Shown one piece after another: positions 9,103 to 18,854 of a stretch of 64,000 nucleotides of DNA. Within the stretch, counting starts at the first letter, position 1; each line of letters begins with the position of its first letter. A program made the translations under genes and the position numbers. The notes below the pieces were generated by a model. That model was not told the DNA's origin, ran no database searches, and saw only the letters and a list, made by a program, of their open reading frames with translations. Source of the stretch: Glaciecola petra (GTDB lineage Bacteria > Pseudomonadota > Gammaproteobacteria > Enterobacterales > Alteromonadaceae); assembly GCF_031846345.1 (NCBI RefSeq), contig NZ_JAVRHX010000001.1, positions 1,741,027 through 1,805,026 of the forward strand, in the 5' to 3' direction.

Positions 9103-10614
9103 ATGGAGTTTGGTACATATTTTTCACTCGCAATTTATTTTGTAGCGATGTTAGGCATAGGCCTGTATGCCTTTAAAACAAACGAAGAAAATGCGTCTGG
9201 ATATTTGTTGGGCGGACGCAAACTAAGCGCCCCCGTCACTGCCCTCTCTGCAGGCGCATCTGACATGAGCGGATGGATGTTAATGGGTGTACCAGGGGCG
9301 ATGTACGTTTCAGGGGCTTCATCGTTATGGATTGCGATTGGCTTATTGTTTGGGGCATGGCTAAATTATCTTATAGTTGCTCCACGATTACGTATTTTCA
9401 CAGAAATCGCTAACGACTCAATTACCCTGCCTGATTATTTCGAAAATCGTTTCCAAGACAAAACTCGTATTTTGAGAGTATTAGCGTCTGTTGTCATCAT
9501 CTTGTTTTTTACGCTTTATACTTCTTCAGGAGTCGTTGCCGGCGGTAAGCTATTTGAAAGCTCATTTGGACTTAGTTATGAGTTGGGTTTGTACATAACA
9601 GCAGGTGTTGTTGTCACTTACACCTTTTTTGGCGGGTTTATGGCAGTCTCATTAACAGACTTTATCCAAGGTATTTTAATGTTTGTTGCCTTAGTGCTAG
9701 TCCCTAGCGTTGTTGTATTTGAATTGGGAGGTATAAACGAGACATTAAGCAGTTTAGAACAAATAAATCCGCAACTATTATCTTTGTTTACCAACGCAAG
9801 CAGTGGTGAAGCACTTAGTTTCATCGCTATTATTTCGCTCTTGTCCTGGGGACTGGGTTATTTTGGTCAGCCACATATTATAGTTAGATTTATGGCTATA
9901 AATAGTGTTGCACAAATTCCAGCAGCGCGTCGAATTGGAATGACATGGATGCTAGTGTCTCTTATTGGCGCTGCAATGACCGGTTTATTTGGCTTAGCTT
10001 ATGCAAGCAATAATGGAGTTTCGATTAACGACCCAGAAACCATTTTTATTGTGCTTTCGCAATTATTGTTCAATCCCTTTATCGGTGGTTTTTTGCTCGC
10101 CGCAATACTTGCCGCTATCATGAGTACTATTTCATCACAACTTTTGGTGACCTCCAGTTCTCTGACCCGCGATGTGTATGCTAGTTTCCTAAATAAAAAT
10201 GCCAGTGATGCTCAACAAGTGCTAGTTGGAAGAGTATGTGTCATTATTGTCGCGGTAGTAGCAATTATTTTGGCGTTAGGTGAAAACAAAACAGTTTTAT
10301 CGTTAGTCAGTAACGCTTGGGCCGGTTTTGGTGCTGCTTTTGGTCCATTAGTGATTATATCCTTACTATGGAAAAAAATGACTAAATTGAGTGCCATAGC
10401 AGGCATATTGGCAGGCACCATCACTGTTTTAGTTTGGATTTTCGTTCCCATAAATGAACAAGGCGAAACACTTTCTTCAATTATTTACGAAATAATCCCT
10501 GGGTTTTTAGTGTCTGCGGCCGTTATATTACTTGTAAGCAAAATTGTCCCTGAAAAACACAGCGACAATGACGTTTTGTTCGAACGATTTTTGCAAGTGC
10601 TTAATAACAAGTAA
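9103..10614 (+). CDS. putP: Sodium/proline symporter PutP
   Basis: The 503-residue protein belongs to the sodium:solute symporter family and most closely resembles PutP, which takes up proline with Na+ across the inner membrane. The N-terminus has the typical first helices, then a GYLLGGRKL stretch, the SAGASDMSGW motif of helix 2, and LPDYFENRF after helix 3. It shows about thirteen hydrophobic segments and the usual length. It stands alone with about 240 bases of noncoding sequence upstream, and the signalling gene follows 20 bases later, so these two may be cotranscribed. Proline uptake fits osmoadaptation or nutrition in a marine bacterium. Specificity for proline rather than a related solute is inferred from family resemblance. 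Confidence 0.9.
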   Translation: MEFGTYFSLAIYFVAMLGIGLYAFKTNEENASGYLLGGRKLSAPVTALSAGASDMSGWMLMGVPGAMYVSGASSLWIAIGLLFGAWLNYLIVAPRLRIFTEIANDSITLPDYFENRFQDKTRILRVLASVVIILFFTLYTSSGVVAGGKLFESSFGLSYELGLYITAGVVVTYTFFGGFMAVSLTDFIQGILMFVALVLVPSVVVFELGGINETLSSLEQINPQLLSLFTNASSGEALSFIAIISLLSWGLGYFGQPHIIVRFMAINSVAQIPAARRIGMTWMLVSLIGAAMTGLFGLAYASNNGVSINDPETIFIVLSQLLFNPFIGGFLLAAILAAIMSTISSQLLVTSSSLTRDVYASFLNKNASDAQQVLVGRVCVIIVAVVAIILALGENKTVLSLVSNAWAGFGAAFGPLVIISLLWKKMTKLSAIAGILAGTITVLVWIFVPINEQGETLSSIIYEIIPGFLVSAAVILLVSKIVPEKHSDNDVLFERFLQVLNNK

Positions 10615-10634
10615 AAGGTAAAAGACCCAAAGAC

Positions 10635-11852
10635 ATGGCTTTTTTTGCAGCGCGACAACCCATTCTAAATGCCGATAAATCGCTTGTTGGTTACGAGTTA
10701 CTATTTCGGACATCGAGTGATAATGTCTTTCCCGACATGGACCAAGAAAAAGCCACCTCCAAAATGATTGAAGGTCTGCAATTTGATCTGGGGCTTGATA
10801 AACTATCTTCAGGCAAACAAGCCTTTATTAACTTTACCGAACAATCAATATTACGCAGTTATCCGAGTATGTTGCCTGCAGATAAAGTGGTCATTGAAGT
10901 GCTCGAAGATGTAAGACCCACGCGCGCAATTTTTGAAGAACTTAAGCATTTACATGAACAAGGATATACCATTGCGCTTGACGATTTTATCCATGGCGAA
11001 AAATGGGAACCTTTTTATAAAATATGCACCATTATTAAAATTGATTGCCAAGAAATCAGTGCTGATGAACTCCAGAATATTACTGAATTAAAAGCTCGAC
11101 ATCCACATTTAAGACTACTAGCAGAAAAAGTCGAAAATTACGAAGAATTTAAGCAATATAAAAAGCTTGGCTTTGAGTTATTTCAAGGCTATTTTTTTAG
11201 CAAGCCAGAAGTCATAAAAAGCGTTCGTCTTAGCACAAACCAGAGTACGTTAGCATCGTTGCTGAATGAAATCCAACAACCAGATATCAGTTTCAATAAA
11301 ATCACCAGCCTGATTGAAAAAGACGTTGGCTTGTCATTTAAACTGCTGCGTTATACGCAGTCACCTGTGTATCAACGTAGTAAAAAGATAGAAAATATTA
11401 AACAAGCCGTTATCTTATTAGGCAAATCCGAATTAGAACGCTTTGTCACGCTGATGTTTGCGGCAACTGTTGCTGTTGGAAAACCCGAAGCATTATTAAA
11501 GTTGGCCCTACATAGAGCTAAATTTTGTGAATTGGTGGCGAATAATATGTCAACAAATGGGGATTCTGCTAGTGCTTTCTTAGTTGGTATGCTTTCGCTT
11601 ATCGATGCCATGTTAGACTCCGAAATACACGAGCTTTTAAACAACATGCCTCTTTCAAATAACATTCATCAAGCATTAATTGAAAAAAAGGGGTATTTAG
11701 CACTATTGGTAGAATTAAGTCGCCACTTAGAAATGGGAAATTGGCAGCAAGTAGACATAGCAGCGAAGAGCCTAGACTTGAATCCTTCTGATTTAATGAC
11801 TTGCTTTGAAAATGCGGCTGATTGGGCTGAACAACATATTTCAATGGTATAA
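10635..11852 (+). CDS. EAL-like plus HDOD domain signalling protein
   Basis: This 405-residue protein has an N-terminal EAL-related domain (about 1-200) and a C-terminal HDOD domain (about 200-390), the YuxH-like architecture. The EAL signature is replaced by YELLFR near residues 20-25, and the usual DDFG is DDFI. Several metal-binding acidic residues of active c-di-GMP phosphodiesterases are therefore missing and enzymatic activity is unlikely. In Vibrio, comparable proteins affect motility and biofilm formation. The ATG at 10635 lies 20 bases after putP. What signal it carries cannot be told from the sequence. Confidence 0.87.
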   Translation: MAFFAARQPILNADKSLVGYELLFRTSSDNVFPDMDQEKATSKMIEGLQFDLGLDKLSSGKQAFINFTEQSILRSYPSMLPADKVVIEVLEDVRPTRAIFEELKHLHEQGYTIALDDFIHGEKWEPFYKICTIIKIDCQEISADELQNITELKARHPHLRLLAEKVENYEEFKQYKKLGFELFQGYFFSKPEVIKSVRLSTNQSTLASLLNEIQQPDISFNKITSLIEKDVGLSFKLLRYTQSPVYQRSKKIENIKQAVILLGKSELERFVTLMFAATVAVGKPEALLKLALHRAKFCELVANNMSTNGDSASAFLVGMLSLIDAMLDSEIHELLNNMPLSNNIHQALIEKKGYLALLVELSRHLEMGNWQQVDIAAKSLDLNPSDLMTCFENAADWAEQHISMV

Positions 11853-12036
11853 CAAATACCATCCCTCCCCCTTCCGCGGCCTTGCCAATCTTTTGTAATA
11901 CTGACATATATTAGAATGTTCTAATCACCATTTTTTTAGTAATTAGTAATATCCAATTTTCATAATTCCTTTAATCAGAGTGTGTTATATTTTATCTTAA
12001 TTGAAATAACACCTTAGTTTGAAGGTAGACGATATT

Positions 12037-12954
12037 ATGTCTCTTGATTCATCTCATAGCATCACCCACTTAAAACAACTTGAAGCTGAAAGCATCCATA
12101 TATTTAGAGAGGTCGCGGCAGAATTTGAAAACCCGGTAATGTTATATTCTGTTGGTAAAGATTCATCAGTATTGTTGCACTTGGCTAGAAAAGCATTTGC
12201 ACCCGGTAAAATACCATTTCCATTGTTGCATGTTGATACCAAGTGGAAATTTAAAGAGATGATCCAGTTCAGAGATCGCATTGCAAAAGAATATAATTTG
12301 AACTTGATAGTGCATACAAATCAAGAAGGTTTGGACCAAGGGGTTGGCCCATTTTCGGTTGGTAGCGCAAAGCATACCGACATTATGAAAACCGTTGCGC
12401 TAAAACAGGCATTAGATAAATACAAATTCGATGCCGCGTTTGGCGGGGCCAGACGCGATGAAGAAAAATCGCGAGCAAAAGAAAGAGTTTATTCTTTTCG
12501 CGATGAGAATCACCGATGGGATCCAAAAAACCAGCGACCTGAACTTTGGAATATTTATAACTCACAAATCAATAAAGGCGAAAGTATCAGAGTTTTTCCC
12601 ATGTCAAATTGGACTGAGCTTGATATTTGGCAATATATTTATTTAGAAAATATAGATATACCTAGTTTGTATCTCGCAAAACCAAGACCCGTGGTAGAAA
12701 GGGATGGCGTCTTAATAATGGTCGATGACGAACGCATGCCACTTGATGAGGGAGAAATTCCGCAAATGAAATCAGTGAGGTTCCGCACGCTCGGGTGCTA
12801 TCCTCTTACAGGGGCTGTTGAATCTGAAGCCGATACATTACCTGAAGTCATTCAAGAAATGTTGTTAACTAAAACGTCTGAGCGCCAAGGTAGAGTAATT
12901 GACCACGATTCTTCAGGCTCTATGGAGAAGAAGAAAATGGAAGGATATTTCTAA
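12037..12954 (+). CDS. cysD: Sulfate adenylyltransferase small subunit CysD
   Basis: CysD makes adenylyl sulfate (APS) from sulfate and ATP together with the GTPase CysN. The protein shows the PP-loop SVGKDSS near residue 38, then FGGARRDEEKSRAKER and RWDPKNQRPELW, all strongly conserved in CysD, and ends GYF as in Escherichia coli. A TTG at 12019 would add six residues, but the ATG at 12037 matches the family length and lies behind GAAGG (12021-12025). It begins the run cysD-cysC-cysQ-cysN, with a one-base overlap to cysC. The position after HVDT, usually Gly in enterobacteria, is Lys here. The 166-base region upstream holds the likely promoter. Confidence 0.95.
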   Translation: MSLDSSHSITHLKQLEAESIHIFREVAAEFENPVMLYSVGKDSSVLLHLARKAFAPGKIPFPLLHVDTKWKFKEMIQFRDRIAKEYNLNLIVHTNQEGLDQGVGPFSVGSAKHTDIMKTVALKQALDKYKFDAAFGGARRDEEKSRAKERVYSFRDENHRWDPKNQRPELWNIYNSQINKGESIRVFPMSNWTELDIWQYIYLENIDIPSLYLAKPRPVVERDGVLIMVDDERMPLDEGEIPQMKSVRFRTLGCYPLTGAVESEADTLPEVIQEMLLTKTSERQGRVIDHDSSGSMEKKKMEGYF

Positions 12955-13547
12955 TGTCAAATAATCTTACATGGCACCAACATACGGTAAATAAGCAAGC
13001 TCGTGCAAAAAAATTGAAACAAAAACCAAGTGTTATTTGGTTAACCGGTTTGTCGGGTTCAGGCAAGTCAACTATTGCCAGTTTACTTGAAAAACGACTG
13101 TTTGAAGCTAATCACACAACGTACTTACTGGATGGCGATAATGTGCGCCATGGGTTGTGTGGTGATCTAGGTTTTGACGATAAAGCCAGAGTCGAAAATA
13201 TTCGACGTATTAGTGAAGTTAGCAAATTATTCGTTGACGCCGGTCAAATCGTGATTACCGCTTTTATTTCACCTTTCAAGGCTGACCGTGATTATTGCCG
13301 TTCGCTACTAGAAAGTGGTGAATTTGCAGAAGTATTTGTTGATACTCCCCTCGAAATTTGCGAACAACGTGATCCAAAGGGTTTGTATAAAAAAGCGCGC
13401 AGCGGTGATATTAAAAATTTTACTGGGATTGATTCGGCGTACGAGTCACCAATTTCACCTGAAATTCGCTTAAATTATATTGATGAAACTCCTCCTGAAA
13501 CAGCCGAGCGCTTGTATCAGCAATTAGTTGAAAAGGGATATATATAG
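12954..13547 (+). CDS. cysC: Adenylylsulfate kinase CysC
   Basis: CysC phosphorylates APS to PAPS, the activated sulfate used for reduction or by sulfotransferases. The 197-residue protein has the P-loop GLSGSGKST at 32-40, the DGDNVRHGL motif, a FISPFKADR stretch, and the C-terminal KARSGDIKNFTGIDS region typical of APS kinases. Its stop and start codons overlap those of the neighbouring genes by one base on each side, so translation is coupled. An AAGGA site precedes the ATG. It is a stand-alone kinase, not fused to CysN as in some bacteria. Confidence 0.95.
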   Translation: MSNNLTWHQHTVNKQARAKKLKQKPSVIWLTGLSGSGKSTIASLLEKRLFEANHTTYLLDGDNVRHGLCGDLGFDDKARVENIRRISEVSKLFVDAGQIVITAFISPFKADRDYCRSLLESGEFAEVFVDTPLEICEQRDPKGLYKKARSGDIKNFTGIDSAYESPISPEIRLNYIDETPPETAERLYQQLVEKGYI

Positions 13548-14344
13548 TGAGCCCTTTTGATTTAAATGAAAAAAATATTAATATCCTGACAGACATTGCA
13601 ATTGAAGCAGGTCATAAGATATTGGCCATCTACAAAAAAGATTTTGATGTATATAAAAAAGACGACTCAAGTCCTCTTACAGAAGCTGATTTGGCAGCCC
13701 ATCACTATATTGTTGAACAACTTCAAAATATATCTAACTTACCAATTTTGTCAGAAGAAGCCAGTGATATTGACTGGGAAACTAGAAAAGCTTGGACAAC
13801 ATATTGGCTACTAGATCCATTAGACGGAACAAAAGAGTTCATTAAAAAGAATGGGGAATTCACCGTTAATATTGCGCTTGTTCAAAATGGCGAACCTATT
13901 TTTGGTGTTGTTCATGCACCAGCACTAGCCACAACATATTTTGGTGGTAACGGCATTGGCGCTTTTGAGCTTAAAAATGGGCATACAAATTCTATTGCCG
14001 TCGTCAGTCATCAACCGAACGAAATTTGGCGCGTTGTAGGCAGCCGCTCTCATCAAAGCTCAGAAATTGAAAAAATTCTAACGGCATTGCCCGGCGAAAC
14101 TGAGTTAGTCGCTATGGGTAGTTCTTTAAAATTGTGTTGTGTTGCCAGTGGCAAAGCCCATTTATACCCACGTGTTGGCCCAACAAGTGAATGGGACACA
14201 GCAGCTGCGCATGCAGTTGTATTGGGCGCTGGCGGAACCGTTAAGGTATTAGATCCAGACAAGCCTTTTGACGCCAAGGCTAGCACTTTACGCTACAACC
14301 AAAAAGAATCCTTATTAAACCCTTTTTTCATGGTAAGCAATTGA
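13547..14344 (+). CDS. cysQ: 3'(2'),5'-bisphosphate nucleotidase CysQ
   Basis: CysQ hydrolyses PAP (3'-phosphoadenosine 5'-phosphate), the by-product of PAPS use, to AMP and phosphate. The 265-residue protein belongs to the inositol monophosphatase family: the metal-binding DPLDGTKEF is at 90-98, with an SEE motif near 69-71 and EWDTAAAHA near 217-225. The GTG start at 13547 overlaps the cysC stop by one base and is preceded by AAAGGGAT. Its place between cysC and cysN links PAP removal directly to PAPS production. The next gene follows one base after its stop. Confidence 0.93.
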   Translation: MSPFDLNEKNINILTDIAIEAGHKILAIYKKDFDVYKKDDSSPLTEADLAAHHYIVEQLQNISNLPILSEEASDIDWETRKAWTTYWLLDPLDGTKEFIKKNGEFTVNIALVQNGEPIFGVVHAPALATTYFGGNGIGAFELKNGHTNSIAVVSHQPNEIWRVVGSRSHQSSEIEKILTALPGETELVAMGSSLKLCCVASGKAHLYPRVGPTSEWDTAAAHAVVLGAGGTVKVLDPDKPFDAKASTLRYNQKESLLNPFFMVSN

Positions 14345-14345
14345 A

Positions 14346-15749
14346 ATGTTTAATGAAACCGAACTACTAAAAACTGACATTCACGAGTACCTAGCAGCAC
14401 ATGAGCGAAAAGATCTCATGCGATTTTTAACTTGTGGCAGTGTGGATGACGGCAAAAGTACTCTTATAGGCCGTTTATTACACGATTCAAAAATGATCTA
14501 CGAAGACCAACTTGCTGCCATCACAAAAGACAGTAAAAAAGTGGGAACAACGGGTGAAAAAGTTGACTTGGCCCTGCTAGTTGACGGCTTGCAATCTGAA
14601 CGAGAACAAGGCATTACGATAGACGTCGCCTACCGTTATTTTAGTACTGACAAACGTAAATTTATCATAGCCGACACGCCAGGTCATGAGCAATATACTC
14701 GAAATATGGTGACGGGTGCGTCAACGTGTGATTTAGCAATATTAATGGTTGATGCACGTGAAGGTTTAAAAACACAAACTAAACGCCACTCTTTTCTTGC
14801 TTCCTTACTCGGCATCAAGCATGCAATTGTAGCGATAAACAAAATGGACTTAATGGACTATAGCCAAAATGTTTACGAAACTATCAGAGCAGATTTTCTT
14901 CATTTCTCAAAACAATTAACGATACCGGATATTCGTTTTATTCCAATATCGGCCCTGGAGGGCGATAACGTGGTTAACAAGAGCGATAAGACCCCCTGGT
15001 ATGTTGGCCCAACTCTAATGGAAACATTAGAAACCATAGAAATTAGCCATCATAAAAATGATGATTTTAGACTTCCTGTTCAGTATGTAAGTCGTCCTAA
15101 TCTTAACTTCAGGGGATTTGCAGGCACCATTGTTTCAGGAGAAATAACAAAAGGCGACAAAGTTGTCGCTTTGCCATCGGGTAAGTCTTCAACCGTCAAA
15201 GGTATTCATGTATTTGAAGGTGAATTGGAACAAAGCAATGCACCATATGCTGTCACACTGACTTTAGAAGACGAAATAGACATATCACGCGGCGACATGA
15301 TTGTGAAAGCAGACAATCTGCCACTCACCAGCAGCAGTTATAAATCACATTTAGTATGGATGTCGGAAGACGCATTAATCCCTAATAAACAATATAGCTT
15401 CAAATTTGCTTCAAAAACTATCTCTGGCAGCGTAGCGAATCTAGATTGTAAAATTGATGTCAATTCACTGGAACAAACAAAAGCTGTACATTTAAATCTA
15501 AATGAAATTGGTATTGTAGATATAAAACTCACTCAAAATGTGGCGGCAGACCCATATGCTAAAAATCGCACAACGGGTGCTTTTGTTATTATTGATAGGA
15601 TGAGCAACGGCACAGTCGGTGCAGGTATGATTATGAATGCCAATAAAAATTCTAACCCAAATACTCAATATTCAGAATTTGAACTTGAATTTAATGCACT
15701 CGTAAGAAAACATTTTCCGCATTGGCAAGCGATAGACTTGAACAGGTAA
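14346..15749 (+). CDS. cysN: Sulfate adenylyltransferase large subunit CysN (GTPase)
   Basis: CysN is the GTP-hydrolysing partner of CysD in ATP sulfurylase. The 467-residue protein has an EF-Tu-type G domain with G1 GSVDDGKST at 31-39, G3 DTPGHEQYT and G4 NKMD, followed by two beta-barrel domains. There is no fused APS kinase, consistent with the separate cysC upstream. The gene follows cysQ directly. After it there are 56 noncoding bases and then a transporter on the same strand, so the operon may extend to the permease. Confidence 0.95.
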   Translation: MFNETELLKTDIHEYLAAHERKDLMRFLTCGSVDDGKSTLIGRLLHDSKMIYEDQLAAITKDSKKVGTTGEKVDLALLVDGLQSEREQGITIDVAYRYFSTDKRKFIIADTPGHEQYTRNMVTGASTCDLAILMVDAREGLKTQTKRHSFLASLLGIKHAIVAINKMDLMDYSQNVYETIRADFLHFSKQLTIPDIRFIPISALEGDNVVNKSDKTPWYVGPTLMETLETIEISHHKNDDFRLPVQYVSRPNLNFRGFAGTIVSGEITKGDKVVALPSGKSSTVKGIHVFEGELEQSNAPYAVTLTLEDEIDISRGDMIVKADNLPLTSSSYKSHLVWMSEDALIPNKQYSFKFASKTISGSVANLDCKIDVNSLEQTKAVHLNLNEIGIVDIKLTQNVAADPYAKNRTTGAFVIIDRMSNGTVGAGMIMNANKNSNPNTQYSEFELEFNALVRKHFPHWQAIDLNR

Positions 15750-15805
15750 CTTGTCCAATTTAACTGTACTAACATTATACTGATACTAAAAGAGTTTTTA
15801 ACATT

Positions 15806-17542
15806 TTGAATATTGATCAATTGCTTGTCATGTTGGTATTTCTTTGCACCGTGATGAGTTTAATTTTTAGCAAAAAAAGGCCCGCGAGCATTTTTGCCAT
15901 GAGCATGCTCGCCCTTGTTATTTTGCAACAAATTACTGTTGACTCTATATTGAACAATCTTACAAACAATGGTTTGGTAGTACTCGTATTACTTTTACTA
16001 GTGAGTCATTCAATCGACAAAACCACCTTTATTGTTAGGTTAGGTCAAGCGATTGTCGCCCGTTCTTACACTAAAAGCTTCTGGCGTTTATTTACCGTTA
16101 CTTTTGGTGCATCAGCATTATTGAACAATACTGCTGTGGTCGCCAGCTTAATAACGCCGTTAAAACACAATCAATATCATCCAGCCTCAAAGCTACTTAT
16201 ACCCTTGTCTTATGCCGCAATTTTAGGTGGTACCGTAACGCTTATCGGTACTTCAACCAATCTAATTGTTGACAGTTTTTTACTCGACCATGGGCATGCA
16301 GGTTTTAACTTTTTTGATTTTACACTGTTTGGGCTCACTGCCGGACTTGGTTGTGGTTTATTGTTGTTTTTGTTGAGCCCTTTTTTACCTGCATTAAAAA
16401 GTGGTGAGCAAGAAATAAAATCTTATATGCTAGAAGCTGAAGTGGAGCTTGATTCGCCATTGATTGGAAAAAGTGTCGAACAAAACCATCTGCGAAATTT
16501 ACCAGAATTATTTTTGTTAGAAATTGTCCGCCAAGGCAAGTCGATAACACCTGTATCACCCGACGATATTATTCAAAAAGGAGATAAACTGGTTTTCAGT
16601 GGTAATGCACAAAAGCTTGACACACTCGAACATATAAATGGTTTATCCACGTTTGCGCAAACATCAGGATTATTGAGTAATAATTTAACTGAAGTCATTA
16701 TCTCAAATCGTGCAACTATCCAAGGAAAAACACTTAAGCAAGTCGGTTTTAGAGCCTTATTTGACGCCGCAGTAGTCGCAATAAGAAGAGACGGCGAGGC
16801 GATATCGGGCAAACTGGGTGAGTTGACTTTGCAAGCCGGTGACTTTTTGGTGCTTGCGACAGGCAATGATTTTGCGGGAAGGGAAAATCTTAAAAAAAAC
16901 TTCTTTATCGTTTCTGAGCATAAAATCAAAAGAAAACTGACTCAGCTGCAAGAACGTTTAACTTTGCTCGGCTTTTTGTTAGTTATTGCGCTTGCCGCTA
17001 GCCAAATATTGCCTCTTGCGACAGGGTTATTATTTTATATCGCGACACTAACCGTCATGAAAATTTCTTCCTTAACTGAGATTAAACGAAACCTGCCTCT
17101 AAATTTAATTATCGTAATAGTAGGAGCCTTGAGCCTAGCTAATGCCCTTGAGAGTTCTGGATTGATTGCAATGGCAACCTCATATTTTTTGCCATTTCTT
17201 GCGCAATTCTCCCCTTCTTACGCACCGATTTTTGCACTAATATTGATATACTTTTTAACCGTTTTGCTCACTGAGTTTGTGACCAACAATGCGGCAGCAG
17301 CGCTAATGTTTCCTTTTGTTTATGGCTTTGTTACTGCCATGCAATTGCCTATCATGCCATACGCCCTTGCACTAGCATTTGCTGCTAGCGCTAGCTTTAT
17401 TTCTCCATATGGCTATCAAACAAATCTATTGGTATTTAGTGCGTCAGAATACCGTTTTTCTCATTTTGCAAAAATAGGTGCTCCTATATCACTATGTTTC
17501 GCAATCATTGTACTGAGTATGCTAGTCTGGGTTTATTTTTAA
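15806..17542 (+). CDS. SLC13/DASS-type permease with RCK_C domains, probable sulfate transporter
   Basis: This 578-residue membrane protein has the split layout of bacterial SLC13-like permeases: a first block of hydrophobic helices (about 5-195), two soluble RCK_C (TrkA C-terminal) modules at about 205-370, and a second block of helices to the end. The motifs NNTAVVASLITPL and GTSTNLIVDS in the first half, and TNNAAAALMFP in the second, are the helix-hairpin signatures of the family. Directly after cysDCQN, sulfate is the most likely substrate; other anions remain possible. The start is uncertain: the TTG at 15806 gives the complete first helix but has only a weak AGAG upstream at long spacing, and an ATG at 15830 is the alternative. 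Confidence 0.82.
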   Translation: MNIDQLLVMLVFLCTVMSLIFSKKRPASIFAMSMLALVILQQITVDSILNNLTNNGLVVLVLLLLVSHSIDKTTFIVRLGQAIVARSYTKSFWRLFTVTFGASALLNNTAVVASLITPLKHNQYHPASKLLIPLSYAAILGGTVTLIGTSTNLIVDSFLLDHGHAGFNFFDFTLFGLTAGLGCGLLLFLLSPFLPALKSGEQEIKSYMLEAEVELDSPLIGKSVEQNHLRNLPELFLLEIVRQGKSITPVSPDDIIQKGDKLVFSGNAQKLDTLEHINGLSTFAQTSGLLSNNLTEVIISNRATIQGKTLKQVGFRALFDAAVVAIRRDGEAISGKLGELTLQAGDFLVLATGNDFAGRENLKKNFFIVSEHKIKRKLTQLQERLTLLGFLLVIALAASQILPLATGLLFYIATLTVMKISSLTEIKRNLPLNLIIVIVGALSLANALESSGLIAMATSYFLPFLAQFSPSYAPIFALILIYFLTVLLTEFVTNNAAAALMFPFVYGFVTAMQLPIMPYALALAFAASASFISPYGYQTNLLVFSASEYRFSHFAKIGAPISLCFAIIVLSMLVWVYF

Positions 17543-17575
17543 ACAAGTAAATTAGACCTTTAGGTTTAAACACAT

Positions 17576-18787
17576 ATGCAAAAACATATCGTATTGACAT
17601 GGGAACTGGGAGCAGGATACGGCCATATTATGGGTTTCACACCCCTTATTAATGTATGGTTAGAACGAGGCTACAAGGTGTCTTTGATATCTCGCAATAC
17701 CGTAACAGCCGGTAATTTGCTGCGAGACCATCCAGTTAGCATATTGCAAGCACCACTTTATTCTCGTGAAGTCGCAAATAAAGTCGATTTGACACTTACC
17801 TATGCTGATATTATTTATAATCTAGGATACGCTCGCACACAAGACCTCGTTAGTTTGTCGAATGCGTGGATAAATTTATTTAGTTTAATTAAACCTGACC
17901 TAATTATAGCTGACCACAGTCCAAGCGCAGTTTTAGCAGCAAGGTGTTTAGATATAAAAACAGTAACATATGGCACTGGTTTTTGTATCCCACCTGATGT
18001 TTCACCTATGCCGACCTTTCAAGTCGTCACAGCAGCCCAACAGGCCGATTGCAATGAAAGAGAGCAAAAAACTTTACAAAACCTAAATACAGTGCTTGGT
18101 AGTCATAAAAAGGAGTCACTAGAGCGCGTTTCACAATTGTTTTCAGCGAGTTTAAATTTTATTTGTTCATTACCAGAAGTAGACCACTATGGAAAAGTGC
18201 GAACGCTACCGGCCGAAGAATATGCAGGACCTCGTTTTGACGCTCAAAAAGGTGTAAAAGCAGATTTCCCCAAACATAAAACTAAAAAGAATATTTTCGC
18301 TTATATAAAAGAGAATGCACCTAATTTCCATGCTTTGCTAAACGCCTTAATCGAAAGCAAACAAATTTGTATCATGCACGTTCCAGATCCGAGTCATGCA
18401 GTCGTAAACTTATGTGCAAAACATCCACATCTGCACTTATATTCTGACCCTGTGCAAGTAGAGCATGTTTTAAAAAATGCTGACATGGCAATATGTCATG
18501 GAGGCCATGGCTTAGTTTTAGCAGGCTTGTTAGCAGGCAAACCAATGTTACTGTTACCCACTCAACTAGAACAATCGTTACTAACAAAAAGACTCAGCGA
18601 GCAAAAAATATGTGCCGCAATTAACCCAAGAGACACTAAAGCTAATTATTTAGCTGGTATTAGATTTACAATAGAAAACCCTATATTGCGTGAAAATGTG
18701 CAAAATTTTGCAAAAAAATACTCGCAACTTTCAAACGAAAGCGCAATGTCTATAATCGTTGATAAATGCGAGTCTTTTATTGTTTAA
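17576..18787 (+). CDS. GT1-like glycosyltransferase (UGT/MGT type)
   Basis: The 403-residue protein has the two-Rossmann GT-B layout. The N-terminus reads ELGAGYGHI, as in UDP-glucuronosyl/MGT-like glycosyltransferases, and the C-terminal donor-binding region contains ADMAICHGGHGLVLAGLLAGKP. That resembles the HGG motif that binds the nucleotide sugar. No signal peptide or membrane segment is visible, so it is cytosolic or peripheral. It is 33 bases after the permease on the same strand. The acceptor could be a lipid, a carotenoid or a small molecule, and the sequence does not say which. A sulfated glycolipid role is a speculation from the sulfate-activation neighbours only. Confidence 0.75.
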   Translation: MQKHIVLTWELGAGYGHIMGFTPLINVWLERGYKVSLISRNTVTAGNLLRDHPVSILQAPLYSREVANKVDLTLTYADIIYNLGYARTQDLVSLSNAWINLFSLIKPDLIIADHSPSAVLAARCLDIKTVTYGTGFCIPPDVSPMPTFQVVTAAQQADCNEREQKTLQNLNTVLGSHKKESLERVSQLFSASLNFICSLPEVDHYGKVRTLPAEEYAGPRFDAQKGVKADFPKHKTKKNIFAYIKENAPNFHALLNALIESKQICIMHVPDPSHAVVNLCAKHPHLHLYSDPVQVEHVLKNADMAICHGGHGLVLAGLLAGKPMLLLPTQLEQSLLTKRLSEQKICAAINPRDTKANYLAGIRFTIENPILRENVQNFAKKYSQLSNESAMSIIVDKCESFIV

Positions 18788-18788
18788 G

Positions 18789-18810
18789 TTGAATACAACA
18801 ATGTATTCAA
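18789..18810. terminator. Perfect inverted repeat between convergent genes
   Basis: TTGAATACA (18789-18797) and TGTATTCAA (18802-18810) form a 9-bp stem with a four-base loop just after the glycosyltransferase stop and before the end of the convergent minus-strand gene. There is no T-run directly after it on either strand, so termination is only plausible. Confidence 0.4.
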
Positions 18811-18854
18811 GATACCTTTAATCCAGCTTACACTTGGTCGTGAAAAATACCACT

